Assembly (NCBI GenBank): GCA_013822765.1
Contig: PNKY01000003.1
Coordinates: 248,001 to 312,000, forward strand
From: Rhodospirillum sp.
Lineage (GTDB): Bacteria; Pseudomonadota; Alphaproteobacteria; Dongiales; Dongiaceae
Length of the DNA: 64,000 nt
Reading direction: 5' to 3'
Shown here: positions 26,774 through 36,367 of the stretch, in pieces
Position numbering within the stretch: the first letter of the stretch is position 1
How the letters are laid out: every line of letters starts with the position of its first letter
Translations under genes and position numbers: made by a program
The notes under the pieces: generated by a model
Databases searched by the model: none
Told to the model about the DNA's origin: nothing
Seen by the model: the letters and a program-made list of their open reading frames with translations, nothing else

Positions 26774-27168
26774 GGATTAGCCTTGGCGAGGAGGCCTTTT
26801 TCTTCGGCTTCCTTGTAGGTCATGTAGGACTGCCGGACGGAACGGCCGACCGCGAGGATGGTGCAGGGCGAATGGGCGCGCGCTTCGCAGCCCTGCAGCG
26901 CGGTGCGGGAGAAGCTGACCTCGTCGCGGCAGGTGATCGCCTGGCAATAGGCGTAAAAACCGACCGTCCCCTTGTCCGAGACAGCGAAGGCGCCGCTGCG
27001 GCCGCCGCCGATGGTCCGGTAATACTTGTTGAGATGCGACTCTACCTGGAGGGTGATGAAGACCGGCTTGCCGTTCGGCTGGGCCGGCTTCGACATGGGA
27101 GTCGAGTAGCTGGAACAGGCGGATAGCAGCGCTGCACAGACAGCAAGAGCCAGAGCGAATCGGGGCAT
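26770..27168 (-). CDS. Small cysteine-containing lipoprotein of unknown function
   Basis: A 132-residue predicted lipoprotein. The signal ends in ALLSACSS (lipidation at the Cys of LSAC, about residue 18). The mature part has five cysteines in CQAITCRDEVSF, ALQGCEA and SPCTILAVG, which could form disulfides. I do not recognise the family. The start at 27168 (MPRFALAL) was chosen over a GTG two codons earlier. Its stop overlaps the convergent cyclase gene's stop by 4 bp. A CRP-like palindrome lies 123 bp upstream. Confidence 0.6.
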   Translation of the reverse strand: MPRFALALAVCAALLSACSSYSTPMSKPAQPNGKPVFITLQVESHLNKYYRTIGGGRSGAFAVSDKGTVGFYAYCQAITCRDEVSFSRTALQGCEARAHSPCTILAVGRSVRQSYMTYKEAEEKGLLAKANP

Positions 27169-27290
27169 GGACACTCGCGCGACGTGATAAACGGAACCTA
27201 GCCAGAGTGATTCGGGTGGGCAAGCTCAGATCGCGATGCAACACTTTTATGCTTAATAAGTTCCTAACGGTCACGCCGGGATGGCAGAAC

Positions 27291-27306
27291 TGTGATCCGG
27301 ATCACA
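27291..27306. promoter_or_regulatory. CRP/FNR-type palindrome TGTGA-N6-TCACA
   Basis: TGTGATCCGGATCACA is a perfect 16-bp palindrome and matches the Escherichia coli CRP core consensus exactly in both half-sites and spacing. It lies just beyond the folC stop and 123 bp upstream of the start of the small lipoprotein gene, which it would most plausibly control. The protein that binds is unknown. Confidence 0.5.
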
Positions 27307-27307
27307 C

Positions 27308-28606
27308 TCAGCCGTTCTCTGCCAGCACCGTGCCGGCGAGATAAAGCGAGCCGCAGATGAGGACGCGGCGCGGCGCGGCGCTGTGGCCGGCGATGATCGC
27401 GGCGAGCGCGGCCGCAGGAGAGTCGTGGCCCTCGGCCGGCAAGCCGGTCTGGCGCGCGAAGCCGACGGCATCGGGCACTGCGATCGAGGAATGGTCGCCG
27501 GGGATTCCGACGGCCGAGAGGTCTTCCGCCACCGGCGCCAGGTGCCGCAGGAAGGCGAGCGGATCCTTGCTGGTCAGCATGCCGAAAATCAGGCTGACCG
27601 GTTTGCGCGCGGCTTGCTGCCAGTCTTCGATCATATCCGCGATCACCTGCCCGGCATCGGCGTTGTGGCCGCCGTCCAGCCACAGCTCCCAATCGCGCGG
27701 CAGGAGATCGACCAGCGGGCCGCGCGTCAGTCGCTGCATGCGCGCCGGCCAGACCGCGCTCTTGAGTCCGGCGGCGACCGCCTCATCGGTCAATCCGAAG
27801 TCCGGCAGCCAGCGCGTCGCCGCGACGGCGGCGGCGGCATTGCCATATTGGTGCCGCCCGGGCAGCACCGGCGTTGGCAGCGCAATCGCGCCCTTGCCAT
27901 CGCGATAGGTGAAGCCGGCAGCGCCGATCTCGAAGGTCCACTCGCTGCCGCAGCGCCACAGCGGCGCGTTCAATGCCGCGGCGCGCTGCTCGATTACCGC
28001 GGCGGCTTCCGGCGGCTGCGGCGCGATGATGGCGGGGCGGCTCTGCTTCAGGATGCCGGCCTTGGCGGCCGCGATCTCGGCGAGCGAATCGCCGAGGAAC
28101 TGCATGTGATCGAACGAGATCGGCATGATGATGGTGGCCAGCGGCGCCGCGATCACGTTGGTGGCGTCGAACTCGCCGCCGAGGCCGGTCTCCAGCAGCA
28201 GAATGTCGGCCTTCACGCGCGAAAACGCGAGGAAGGCGGCGACCGTGGTGATCTCGAAAAAGGTGATGGGGTCGCCGCCGTTGGCGCGCTCGCATTCCTC
28301 GATCAGCTCGACCAGCGCCTGCTCCTCGATCAGCGCGCCGGCGATGCGGATGCGCTCGTGGAAGCGCACCAGATGCGGCGAAGTATAGACGTGGACGCGC
28401 TTGCCGGCCGCTTCCAGCATCGCGCGCAGATAGGCGATGACCGAGCCCTTACCGTTGGTGCCGGCGACATGCATCACCAGCGGCAGCTTTCGTTCGGGGT
28501 TGCCGACCAGCGCCAGCAGACGCTCGACCCGCGAGAGCTCGAGGTCGATGATCTTGGGATGGAGCCGCATCACGCGCTCCAGCACGATGTCGCTGGTGGC
28601 GGTCAT
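27308..28606 (-). CDS. folC: Bifunctional folylpolyglutamate synthase/dihydrofolate synthase
   Basis: A 432-residue Mur-ligase-type ATP enzyme that adds glutamate to dihydropteroate and to folates. The P-loop is HVAGTNGKGSVIAYLRAM near residue 47. VYTSPHLVRFHERIRI, ETGLGGEFDATNVI, ISFDHMQFLGDSLAEIAAAKAGI and the late LWLDGGHNADAG are family signatures. Length is normal. It is the last gene of the conserved trpF-trpB-trpA-accD-folC run, but a structured repeat in the 181-bp gap to accD may separate expression. Confidence 0.94.
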   Translation of the reverse strand: MTATSDIVLERVMRLHPKIIDLELSRVERLLALVGNPERKLPLVMHVAGTNGKGSVIAYLRAMLEAAGKRVHVYTSPHLVRFHERIRIAGALIEEQALVELIEECERANGGDPITFFEITTVAAFLAFSRVKADILLLETGLGGEFDATNVIAAPLATIIMPISFDHMQFLGDSLAEIAAAKAGILKQSRPAIIAPQPPEAAAVIEQRAAALNAPLWRCGSEWTFEIGAAGFTYRDGKGAIALPTPVLPGRHQYGNAAAAVAATRWLPDFGLTDEAVAAGLKSAVWPARMQRLTRGPLVDLLPRDWELWLDGGHNADAGQVIADMIEDWQQAARKPVSLIFGMLTSKDPLAFLRHLAPVAEDLSAVGIPGDHSSIAVPDAVGFARQTGLPAEGHDSPAAALAAIIAGHSAAPRRVLICGSLYLAGTVLAENG

Positions 28607-28631
28607 GCTGTTCTCTTGCCCACCACTCCCT

Positions 28632-28760
28632 CGTCATGGTCGGACTTGGTCCGACCATCCACGAGTTTCCAAGGGCAATACTCGATAGCGGCAGGCAAAC
28701 TCGTGGATGGTCGTGCCAAGGTTGTCGGCGTAGGCCGACATACGTCGTCGGCCCATGACG
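28632..28760. repeat. ~129-bp structured intergenic repeat, copy 2
   Basis: The outer pair is CGTCATGG (28632-28639) and CCATGACG (28753-28760). Inside is a first stem of GGTCGGAC and GTCCGACC around TTG, then CCACGAGTTT with AAACTCGTGG, then GTCGGC with GCCGAC and a repeated GTCGGC. The first stem differs from copies 1 and 3 in several bases but still pairs fully. It lies between accD and folC. Confidence 0.85.
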
Positions 28761-28787
28761 GAGGAGTAGAGACTGTCCGCACGAGTG

Positions 28788-29654
28788 TTAAGCAGCCTCT
28801 TGCTTCGGCTGCTTCGTCAGGAGGCCGATGATCTTCGAAAGCTCTTTCGGCAGGTCCTTGCGCGCGATCACGATGTCGACGATGCCGTGGTCGAGCAGGT
28901 ATTCGGCGCGCTGGAAGCCCTCGGGCAGTTTTTCGCGGATCGTCTCCTCGATCACGCGGGCGCCGGCGAAGCCGATCTGGGCGCCGGGCTCGGACACGTG
29001 GATGTCGCCCAGCATGGCGAACGAGGCGCTGACGCCGCCGGTGGTCGGATCGGTCAGCAGCACCACGAATGGCAAGCCGGCCTCCTTCACGCGGTCGACC
29101 GCGATCACGGTGCGCGGCATCTGCATCAGCGACAGGATGCCTTCCTGCATGCGCGCCCCGCCAGAGGCCGGGATAGCGATCAGCGCCGCGCGTTCCTTGA
29201 CCGCGAGCTCGGAGGCGGCGACCAGCCCCTCGCCCACCGCCGCGCCCATCGAGCCGCCCATGAAGTCGAAGTTGAACGCCGCCACCACCATCTTGAGCCC
29301 GCCGACCAGGCCGTGCGCCACGATGATGGCGTCCTGCTCCTCGGTCTTGCTCTGCGCCTCCTTGAGGCGGTCGGAGTAGCGCTTGCGATCGCGAAACTTC
29401 AGCGGATCGAACTCGACCTTGGGCAGCTCGGCGCGCTCGAAGGCGCCGCCGTCGAACAGCAGCTCCAGGCGTTTCTTCACCTCGATGCGCATGTGATGGC
29501 CGCATTGCGGGCAGACCCGCAGGTTAGCTTCGAGGTCGCGATGGAAAATCATCTGCCCGCAGCCGGAGCACTTGTCCCACAGATTCTCCGGGACGTCAGT
29601 CTTGCGAACGAGCGCGCGGATCTTCGGTCGGACGAAATTGGTCAGCCAGCTCAT
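28788..29654 (-). CDS. accD: Acetyl-CoA carboxylase carboxyltransferase subunit beta
   Basis: A 288-residue AccD. The N-terminal zinc ribbon is intact (CSGCG and CPQCGHH, residues ~28-50), followed by the crotonase-fold carboxyltransferase domain: MGGSMGAAVGEGLVAASELA, ASGGARMQEGILSLMQM and LTDPTTGGVSASFAMLGD. With AccA it transfers carboxyl from biotin to acetyl-CoA for fatty acid synthesis. Its place between trpA and folC is classical. It lies 36 bp after trpA. Confidence 0.97.
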   Translation of the reverse strand: MSWLTNFVRPKIRALVRKTDVPENLWDKCSGCGQMIFHRDLEANLRVCPQCGHHMRIEVKKRLELLFDGGAFERAELPKVEFDPLKFRDRKRYSDRLKEAQSKTEEQDAIIVAHGLVGGLKMVVAAFNFDFMGGSMGAAVGEGLVAASELAVKERAALIAIPASGGARMQEGILSLMQMPRTVIAVDRVKEAGLPFVVLLTDPTTGGVSASFAMLGDIHVSEPGAQIGFAGARVIEETIREKLPEGFQRAEYLLDHGIVDIVIARKDLPKELSKIIGLLTKQPKQEAA

Positions 29655-29690
29655 GGGCGAAGCTCCCTTCCCGAGTCGAATCGCACTCTA

Positions 29691-30521
29691 TCACTGCCGC
29701 GCGCGGCGGACACCGGCCGCAAGCTCGCGCACCAACGCGAGAGTATCTGGGACTGCCTGGGGCGAGGCGGTGCCGTCGGCGCCGACCTGCGCGCCGATCC
29801 GGTTGACCAGCGCCGATCCAACGACGGCGGCGTCCGCGACCTTTGCGATCGCCGCCGCCTGCTCCGCGGTGTTGATGCCGAAGCCGACGGCGACCGGCAG
29901 GTCGGTGTGGCGCTTCAAGCGCGCCACTGCGGCCGAAACGTCGGCGTTGGCGGCCGAGCGCGTGCCGGTGATGCCGGCAATCGAGACGTAGTAGACGAAG
30001 CCCGACGTATTGCGCAGCACGGTAGGCAGGCGCTTGTCGTCGGTCGTCGGCGTCGCCAGGCGGATGAAGTTGAGGCCTGCCTTGAGCGCGGGCAAGCACA
30101 GCTCCTCGTCCTCTTCCGGCGGCAGATCGACCACGATCAGGCCGTCGACGCCGGCGGCCTTGGCATCCTTGAGAAACGCGGCGACGCCGTAGGAGTAGAT
30201 CGGGTTGTAGTAGCCCATGAGGATGATGGGCGTTTCGTTATCGCCTTTGCGGAACTCGGTCACCAGCTGTAGCGACCGTTTCAGCGTCATGCCGGTGCGC
30301 AAGGCGCGCAGCGACGAGGCCTGGATCGCGGGACCATCCGCCATCGGATCGGTGAACGGCATGCCGAGTTCGATCACGTCTGCGCCCGCCGCCGGCAATT
30401 GCCGCACCAGGTCCAGCGACAGCTCGTAGTTGGGATCGCCTGCGGTGATGAAGGTGACGAGGCCGCCACGGTTGGCGCTCTTGAGGGCGGCGAAGCGGCG
30501 CTCGATGCGGGTCGTGCTCAC
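29691..30521 (-). CDS. trpA: Tryptophan synthase alpha subunit
   Basis: A 276-residue TIM barrel that releases indole from indole-3-glycerol phosphate. Catalytic residues lie in [17 protein letters not shown] (Glu and Asp), then [22 protein letters not shown] and [12 protein letters not shown]. The start is a GTG at 30521 ([14 protein letters not shown]), 14 bp after the trpB stop; no suitable ATG exists in frame until well inside the domain. Indole is passed to TrpB, whose gene precedes it on the same strand. Confidence 0.96.
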   Translation of the reverse strand: MSTTRIERRFAALKSANRGGLVTFITAGDPNYELSLDLVRQLPAAGADVIELGMPFTDPMADGPAIQASSLRALRTGMTLKRSLQLVTEFRKGDNETPIILMGYYNPIYSYGVAAFLKDAKAAGVDGLIVVDLPPEEDEELCLPALKAGLNFIRLATPTTDDKRLPTVLRNTSGFVYYVSIAGITGTRSAANADVSAAVARLKRHTDLPVAVGFGINTAEQAAAIAKVADAAVVGSALVNRIGAQVGADGTASPQAVPDTLALVRELAAGVRRARQ

Positions 30522-30535
30522 CTGTCCATCCGCAC

Positions 30536-31762
<1,227 letters not shown>

Positions 31763-31838
31763 AGTGGCGTTTCCTGGGGTTCGATGGCGAGCCGCAATCA
31801 ACCATAGGCGGGGGCAAAGGTCAAAGCCCGGGAGCGAC

Positions 31839-32486
31839 CTAGACCCGTCTGCTCGCGTCCAGGAAAGCTTTGATTTTGCTTACATTCTTCTCGCCGGGCC
31901 GGTCCTCAACCCCGGACGACACATCGATCATCGGGGCGCCCGAAATGCGCACCGCCTCGATCAGGTTGTCCGCGGTCAACCCGCCCGCCAGCAGCCACGG
32001 CCGCTGGAAGCGCCGCCCCGAGAGCAGCGTCCAGTCGAAGCTGAGCGCATTGCCGCCGGGCAACGCGTTCGTCATCGCCTTGGGCGGCTTGGCGTCGAAC
32101 ATCAGGTAGTCGACCAAGCTTTCATACGCTGTGGCGCGGTCGAGATCGGCGGCGTCGCTCACCGCGATCACCTTGATGACCGGCTTGCCGAAGCGCGCGC
32201 GGATCTCCGTCACGCGTTCCGGGGTTTCGTGGCCGTGCAGCTGCAGCAGGTCGAGATCGCAGTTGCTGAGGATCTCCGCGATGCGCGCGTCGCTGTCGTC
32301 GACCAGCAATCCCACCTTGCGCACCACGGATGGCACGCTTGCCTCGAGCTGTTTCACCGTCGCGGGATCGACGCAGCGCGGCGAGCGGCCATAGAAATTG
32401 AATCCGACCAGCGACGCGCCGCCAGCCACGGCGGCGGCGAGCGTCTCCGGCGTCTTCAGTCCGCAGATTTTCGCAAGCACCGTCAT
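31839..32486 (-). CDS. trpF: Phosphoribosylanthranilate isomerase
   Basis: A 215-residue TIM barrel that converts phosphoribosylanthranilate to the deoxyribulose form. Key parts are [12 protein letters not shown] (catalytic Cys), [25 protein letters not shown] and the phosphate-binding [12 protein letters not shown] with [15 protein letters not shown] (catalytic Asp). It starts 4 bp after the coupled membrane-protein gene and leads into trpB, so it belongs to the pyrF-trpF-trpB-trpA run. Confidence 0.95.
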   Translation of the reverse strand: MTVLAKICGLKTPETLAAAVAGGASLVGFNFYGRSPRCVDPATVKQLEASVPSVVRKVGLLVDDSDARIAEILSNCDLDLLQLHGHETPERVTEIRARFGKPVIKVIAVSDAADLDRATAYESLVDYLMFDAKPPKAMTNALPGGNALSFDWTLLSGRRFQRPWLLAGGLTADNLIEAVRISGAPMIDVSSGVEDRPGEKNVSKIKAFLDASRRV

Positions 32487-32490
32487 GGCA

Positions 32491-33273
32491 TCAGGCTCGG
32501 ATGCCGACCAGCTGCCGGTAGGCGCCGGCCAACACAACTGCCTGCAGGATCGTGCCCGCGCTCTGGAACACCGAGCCAATGAACAGCATCGCGAGCGGCG
32601 CAGTCTGGCCGAAGCCGATGGCGAACATGACGTTGCTGACGATGAACAGGACCATCCAGAGCGGTAGCAGCACCAAGATCAGCGCCAACGCCAGCGCCAC
32701 GCCATTGCCGCGCGTGACGGTCCAGGATTGCTGAAGCGACAAGGGCTGGCCGATCGCCTGGCCGACCGCAAACGGCAGCAGACGCGCAATGCCAACCAGA
32801 ACGGCGATGACCACGATCGCAAACCCGACGCCCTTGACCATCCCGCCCAGGAACAGCAACGGCATGGAGATCACCATCAAGGCGATGAGCGACACGAAGA
32901 ACAGCGCGATGCACGTCACGACGAAACTGACATGGGGCCGGCCGATATTGAGCCCGAGGCCGATGGCGGCCATCGGGCCGAGCAGCGCGAAGCGCAGCCA
33001 GTTCGCGACCAGGACGGCAAGCGACAACAGCGAGATCAAGGCCGAGACGAGGACGACGAAGGAATCGCCGGATGAAACCTGCTCGCGCGCGTCCGCCTGA
33101 ATCTGCTGCATGACCGAGATCATGGTGCTCTGGCTGTAGACCAGGGTCGCGAAGCAGATCAGCGTCGGGATGAAACCAAGTCGCAGCGCATCATCCCGCT
33201 GCTGCCACAGGACCTGGAATGCCGACTTCACCAGCAGGAAGACCGGGATCGATTGCGGCCGCGGCGCAGTCAT
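32491..33273 (-). CDS. Multi-pass membrane protein of unknown function, coupled to pyrF and trpF
   Basis: A 260-residue hydrophobic protein with about six membrane segments (near residues 35-47, 72-92, 96-110, 117-150, 152-172 and 198-245). I recognise no domain with certainty; the layout of spread-out long helices resembles YciC/DUF-type integral membrane proteins. Its ATG overlaps the pyrF stop by one base (TGATG) and it ends 4 bp before trpF, so it is translated within a pyrimidine/tryptophan operon. Nothing in the sequence ties it to either pathway. Confidence 0.7.
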   Translation of the reverse strand: MTAPRPQSIPVFLLVKSAFQVLWQQRDDALRLGFIPTLICFATLVYSQSTMISVMQQIQADAREQVSSGDSFVVLVSALISLLSLAVLVANWLRFALLGPMAAIGLGLNIGRPHVSFVVTCIALFFVSLIALMVISMPLLFLGGMVKGVGFAIVVIAVLVGIARLLPFAVGQAIGQPLSLQQSWTVTRGNGVALALALILVLLPLWMVLFIVSNVMFAIGFGQTAPLAMLFIGSVFQSAGTILQAVVLAGAYRQLVGIRA

Positions 33274-33992
33274 CAGGCGGGAACTCCGGCGATCTCCACG
33301 GCGATGCGGCGCGCCGCCTCGGCCGGATCGGCAGCGCCGGTGATCGGCCGCCCGATCACGATGTAATCCGCGCCCGCGTCCACCGCCTGGCGCGGCTCCA
33401 TGACCCGCTTCTGGTCCCCGGCCGACGCCCAGGACGGGCGGACACCCGGCGTCACCAGCAGGAAGCCGGGTCCGATGTCACGGCGCAGCACCGCGATCTC
33501 GTGCGGCGAGCACACCACGCCGTCGAGGCCGCAGGCCTTGGTCAGTGCCGCGAGCCGGCGCACCTGGTCGGTCGCGCCCGAGGGCTGCCCGACCTCTGCC
33601 AGGTCGGCGTCGCTGAGGCTGGTGAGCACGGTGACGCCGATCAGCTTCGGCGGCGCGACCCCCAGCTTCGCAGCGCCCTCGCGCGCGGCATCCAAGGCGG
33701 CGCGCATCATGGCCGCGCCGCCGGAGGCATGCAGGTTGAGGATCATCGGCTTCAGCGGCGCCACCGCGCGCACGGCGCCGGCGACGGTGTTGGGGATGTC
33801 ATGGAACTTGAGGTCGAGGAACAGGGGGGCGCCGAGGCTTGCCACCTCCGCCACACCGGCTGGCCCGCGCGCATTGAAGAATTCCAGCCCGAGCTTGATC
33901 CCGGCGACCGCGCCCTGGGTCGCGCGCGCCCAGCCCTTGGCCACCGCCACGTCGGTCGTGTCGAGCGCAACCAGAACCCCGCCGCTTGCCAT
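33273..33992 (-). CDS. pyrF: Orotidine 5'-phosphate decarboxylase
   Basis: A 239-residue TIM-barrel enzyme that makes UMP. VALDTTDVAVAKGWA, KLGLEFFNARGP, the catalytic LDLKFHDIPNTVAGAV, VTVLTSLSDADL, LLVTPGVRP and YIVIGRPITGAADP are all OMP decarboxylase signatures. The ATG at 33992 follows GGGAGGGACGAGGC, a strong ribosome site. It heads the run leading through the membrane protein to trpF. Confidence 0.96.
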   Translation of the reverse strand: MASGGVLVALDTTDVAVAKGWARATQGAVAGIKLGLEFFNARGPAGVAEVASLGAPLFLDLKFHDIPNTVAGAVRAVAPLKPMILNLHASGGAAMMRAALDAAREGAAKLGVAPPKLIGVTVLTSLSDADLAEVGQPSGATDQVRRLAALTKACGLDGVVCSPHEIAVLRRDIGPGFLLVTPGVRPSWASAGDQKRVMEPRQAVDAGADYIVIGRPITGAADPAEAARRIAVEIAGVPA

Positions 33993-34136
33993 GCCTCGTC
34001 CCTCCCGAATCGTTGTTCCGCGCCTGTCTAGACGCCTTTGCCGCCGCTGTCGATTGCGGGGCCGATTGCGGCCCGCTTGACAGGCCGGCCCGGGACCAGG
34101 GCACAATCCGTCCGGGAGATTCACCGTCAGGTGCCG

Positions 34137-34931
34137 ATGTTCAAGTCCGGGTCAGGCTTCCCGAGCCATTCTGGTGCCGCGATTGCCGGATTCCTCGCCC
34201 TTGCCGTTCTGCTCGGCTGCGAGCTGCCGGCCAAGCCGCCGCCGGAGCCCTCTGGCCCGATTCCCTGGACCGCCGCCATCGGCCGGCTGGATGCGGAGGG
34301 CGATTCAACCTCCTGCACCGCAACCCTGGTCGAGCCCGATGTGATCGTGACGGCGGCGCACTGCCTGTTCCCGACCAAGCGGAAGCTGTCGCCGTCCGAA
34401 CTCACCTTCACGCCCAATGTCGGAGCGCAGCGTTTGCCGACCGTGCGCGTGACGGAGATCATCGGCCTGGGCGCCGACAAGATGGATCCGGACAACCCGC
34501 AGGACACTCCAACCGAGGTCGACTGGGCGATCCTGCGCCTGGCTTCGCCGGTGGCCGACGTCACGCCGATCCCGGTCGAGCCGGTGGCGCTGGCGGACAT
34601 CGAGCGGCGGATCAAGGCCGGCGAGGACGTGCTGTCCAACCTCGGCTACGGCACCTATGGCATCACCATCAGCCGCCGCCTGCACCGCAGCGACGGCTGC
34701 ACCCTGATCGAGGACTGGCGCGAGATGACCGAGGGCACCGACGACCGCCTGGTCGTCACCACCTGCCCGGTGATCAAGGGCGACAGCGGCGGACCCATTC
34801 TGCTCACCGACAAGGCGCAGAACCGCCGGCTGATCGCGGTGGTGTCCGGCTACTGGCGGCGGCCGGAGCCCCAGGGCACCGTCAGCTTGGCAGTCGGAGC
34901 CCGCGCTTTTGCCGAAAAGCTGCGAGAGTGA
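34137..34931 (+). CDS. Trypsin-like serine protease lipoprotein
   Basis: A 264-residue S1-fold protease exported as a lipoprotein (lipobox VLLGC, Cys28). The full catalytic triad is visible: His75 in VTAAHC, Asp128 in EVDWAILRL and Ser216 in KGDSGGPI. Cysteines around 60/76 and 187/209 could pair. A Pro-rich linker follows the lipid anchor. The substrate is unknown. A second, related protease lies 0.6 kb downstream beyond a copper-chaperone gene. ATG 34137 was chosen for the signal peptide. It diverges from pyrF across 144 bp. Confidence 0.83.
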   Translation: MFKSGSGFPSHSGAAIAGFLALAVLLGCELPAKPPPEPSGPIPWTAAIGRLDAEGDSTSCTATLVEPDVIVTAAHCLFPTKRKLSPSELTFTPNVGAQRLPTVRVTEIIGLGADKMDPDNPQDTPTEVDWAILRLASPVADVTPIPVEPVALADIERRIKAGEDVLSNLGYGTYGITISRRLHRSDGCTLIEDWREMTEGTDDRLVVTTCPVIKGDSGGPILLTDKAQNRRLIAVVSGYWRRPEPQGTVSLAVGARAFAEKLRE

Positions 34932-34945
34932 CGGCGCGCGCCGGG

Positions 34946-35443
34946 TCAGTCCGACGGCTGCAGATCGGCGATACCCTGGACCGTCACCTCGACCGTGACA
35001 TCGCCCGCCTTCTCGAAATGGAGAATGGCCGGGAAGCTGGCGCCCTTCTTCAGCGGGCCCTTGAGCCCCATCAGCATCACGTGGGCGCCCTGCGGCGCGA
35101 AGGTGGCGTTGCCGCCGGCCGGCACCTCGACGTTCTCCACCATGCGCATGGTCATCATGTCCCCCGTGGTGTCCGAGAGATGCAGCTCGCAGCGGGCAGC
35201 GACCTCGGCGGAAACACCGAGCAGACGATCGCCTTCCGTGCCATGGTTGGCGACCGTAAGATACAGCGCGCCGGTCTTGGCGCTGACCGCCGTGGCGCGG
35301 GCCCAGGGATGGGAAATGATGAGGGCGCCGGCGGTGATCTCATGGGCCGACGCGCGCGTAGGGGATAGGATGGCCGCGCTTGACGGCAAAGCGAGCGCAA
35401 GGCCGAGAACGAGGGCTGAACGGCGCGTGACGGGGAACACCAA
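34946..35443 (-). CDS. PCuAC-family periplasmic copper chaperone
   Basis: A 165-residue exported protein. The N-terminus has a twin-arginine-like motif (VTRRSALVLGLALAL), so export may be by the Tat route. The copper site is spread as expected for PCuAC: CELHLSD, then MMTMRMV, then GAHVMLMGL. Family members deliver Cu(I) to cytochrome oxidase. No ATG fits; TTG 35443 or GTG 35440 follow a GGAG by 7 or 10 bases. It runs opposite to both flanking proteases, and its TTG overlaps an ATG of the downstream divergent gene. Confidence 0.8.
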   Translation of the reverse strand: MVFPVTRRSALVLGLALALPSSAAILSPTRASAHEITAGALIISHPWARATAVSAKTGALYLTVANHGTEGDRLLGVSAEVAARCELHLSDTTGDMMTMRMVENVEVPAGGNATFAPQGAHVMLMGLKGPLKKGASFPAILHFEKAGDVTVEVTVQGIADLQPSD

Positions 35444-35490
35444 TGGCGAACTCCAGGAAACCTGAGGCGGCCAGCTTAGCTGCGACCGGC

Positions 35491-36303
35491 ATGGCTCGGC
35501 CATCGCCGCGCGCGGGGCTGCGACCATTGGCCCTCGCCCTGGCCTGTGCCCTGCTTGGCGCCTGCGCCGCCCGCGCGCCCGAGGCGCCGACACCCACGCC
35601 AACGGCGCCCGCTGGCTGGCAGGCGGCCATCGGCTTCCTGGATGTGACGGGCTCGCCGGAGGTCTGCACCGCCGTCCTGGTGCGCGCGGATATGATTGCC
35701 ACCACGTCCCATTGCCTGCGCCCGAAGGGCCGGTTCGCCCAGCCCAACCAGCTGGTCTTCACTCCGAGCGCCGCCGGCCAGCAAGTCCGGGGCGCCGCCC
35801 TGGTCGCCGAAGGCGGCAGCGTCGCCCCCGGCAACATCAAGCCGGTCCAGGCGCAGACCGACTGGGCCCTGGTCCGCATCACGCCGCCGCTCGCCGGCAT
35901 CCGTCCGTTGCCGGTGGCGCCGCTATCGCCGGCCATGGTGCGGGCGAAAGTCGCAAGTGGCGCCCGGTTCTACTCCGCCGGGTATGGCCAGGGCGCCAAG
36001 GACGAACTCAGAACCCACAACGGCTGCGGCCTGCTGCCGCCCGATCCCAACGGCGTCACCGAGGGCGCGCTGTTCTTCGCCACCGACTGCATCATCCGGC
36101 TCGGCGACAGCGGCGGCCCGGTCATCTTGATCGAGGGCGGACAGCCCAGGCTGATCGGCCTGATCGTCGGCTTCGCCAACCAGCCCGGGACCGGCGAGCC
36201 GATCGGCATCGTGGTCTCGGCCCAGGCGTTCGCGCAGTATCTCGGCGGCGGCCTCGTCAGCCAGCTGTTCCCGGTCGCACTGCCGGAAAACTCAATGAAT
36301 TGA
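35491..36303 (+). CDS. Second trypsin-like serine protease lipoprotein
   Basis: A 270-residue relative of the protease at 34137, sharing its layout: lipobox LLGAC (Cys25), Pro/Thr linker, W-x-AAIG-LD start, His74 in ATTSHC (rather than TAAHC), Asp124 in TDWALVRI and Ser207 in LGDSGGP. The A-to-S change next to the histidine is a departure from the S1 consensus, but the triad is complete. The start at 35491 gives a normal signal peptide; an ATG at 35443 would add 16 residues and overlap the copper-chaperone start. Tandem duplication of the proteases is likely. Confidence 0.8.
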   Translation: MARPSPRAGLRPLALALACALLGACAARAPEAPTPTPTAPAGWQAAIGFLDVTGSPEVCTAVLVRADMIATTSHCLRPKGRFAQPNQLVFTPSAAGQQVRGAALVAEGGSVAPGNIKPVQAQTDWALVRITPPLAGIRPLPVAPLSPAMVRAKVASGARFYSAGYGQGAKDELRTHNGCGLLPPDPNGVTEGALFFATDCIIRLGDSGGPVILIEGGQPRLIGLIVGFANQPGTGEPIGIVVSAQAFAQYLGGGLVSQLFPVALPENSMN

Positions 36304-36367
36304 CAAGGTTGCGGAAGCTGTATACAGCTTCCAGTCATCCAATGCTCGAGCCTGAAGGAGGCGCGTG

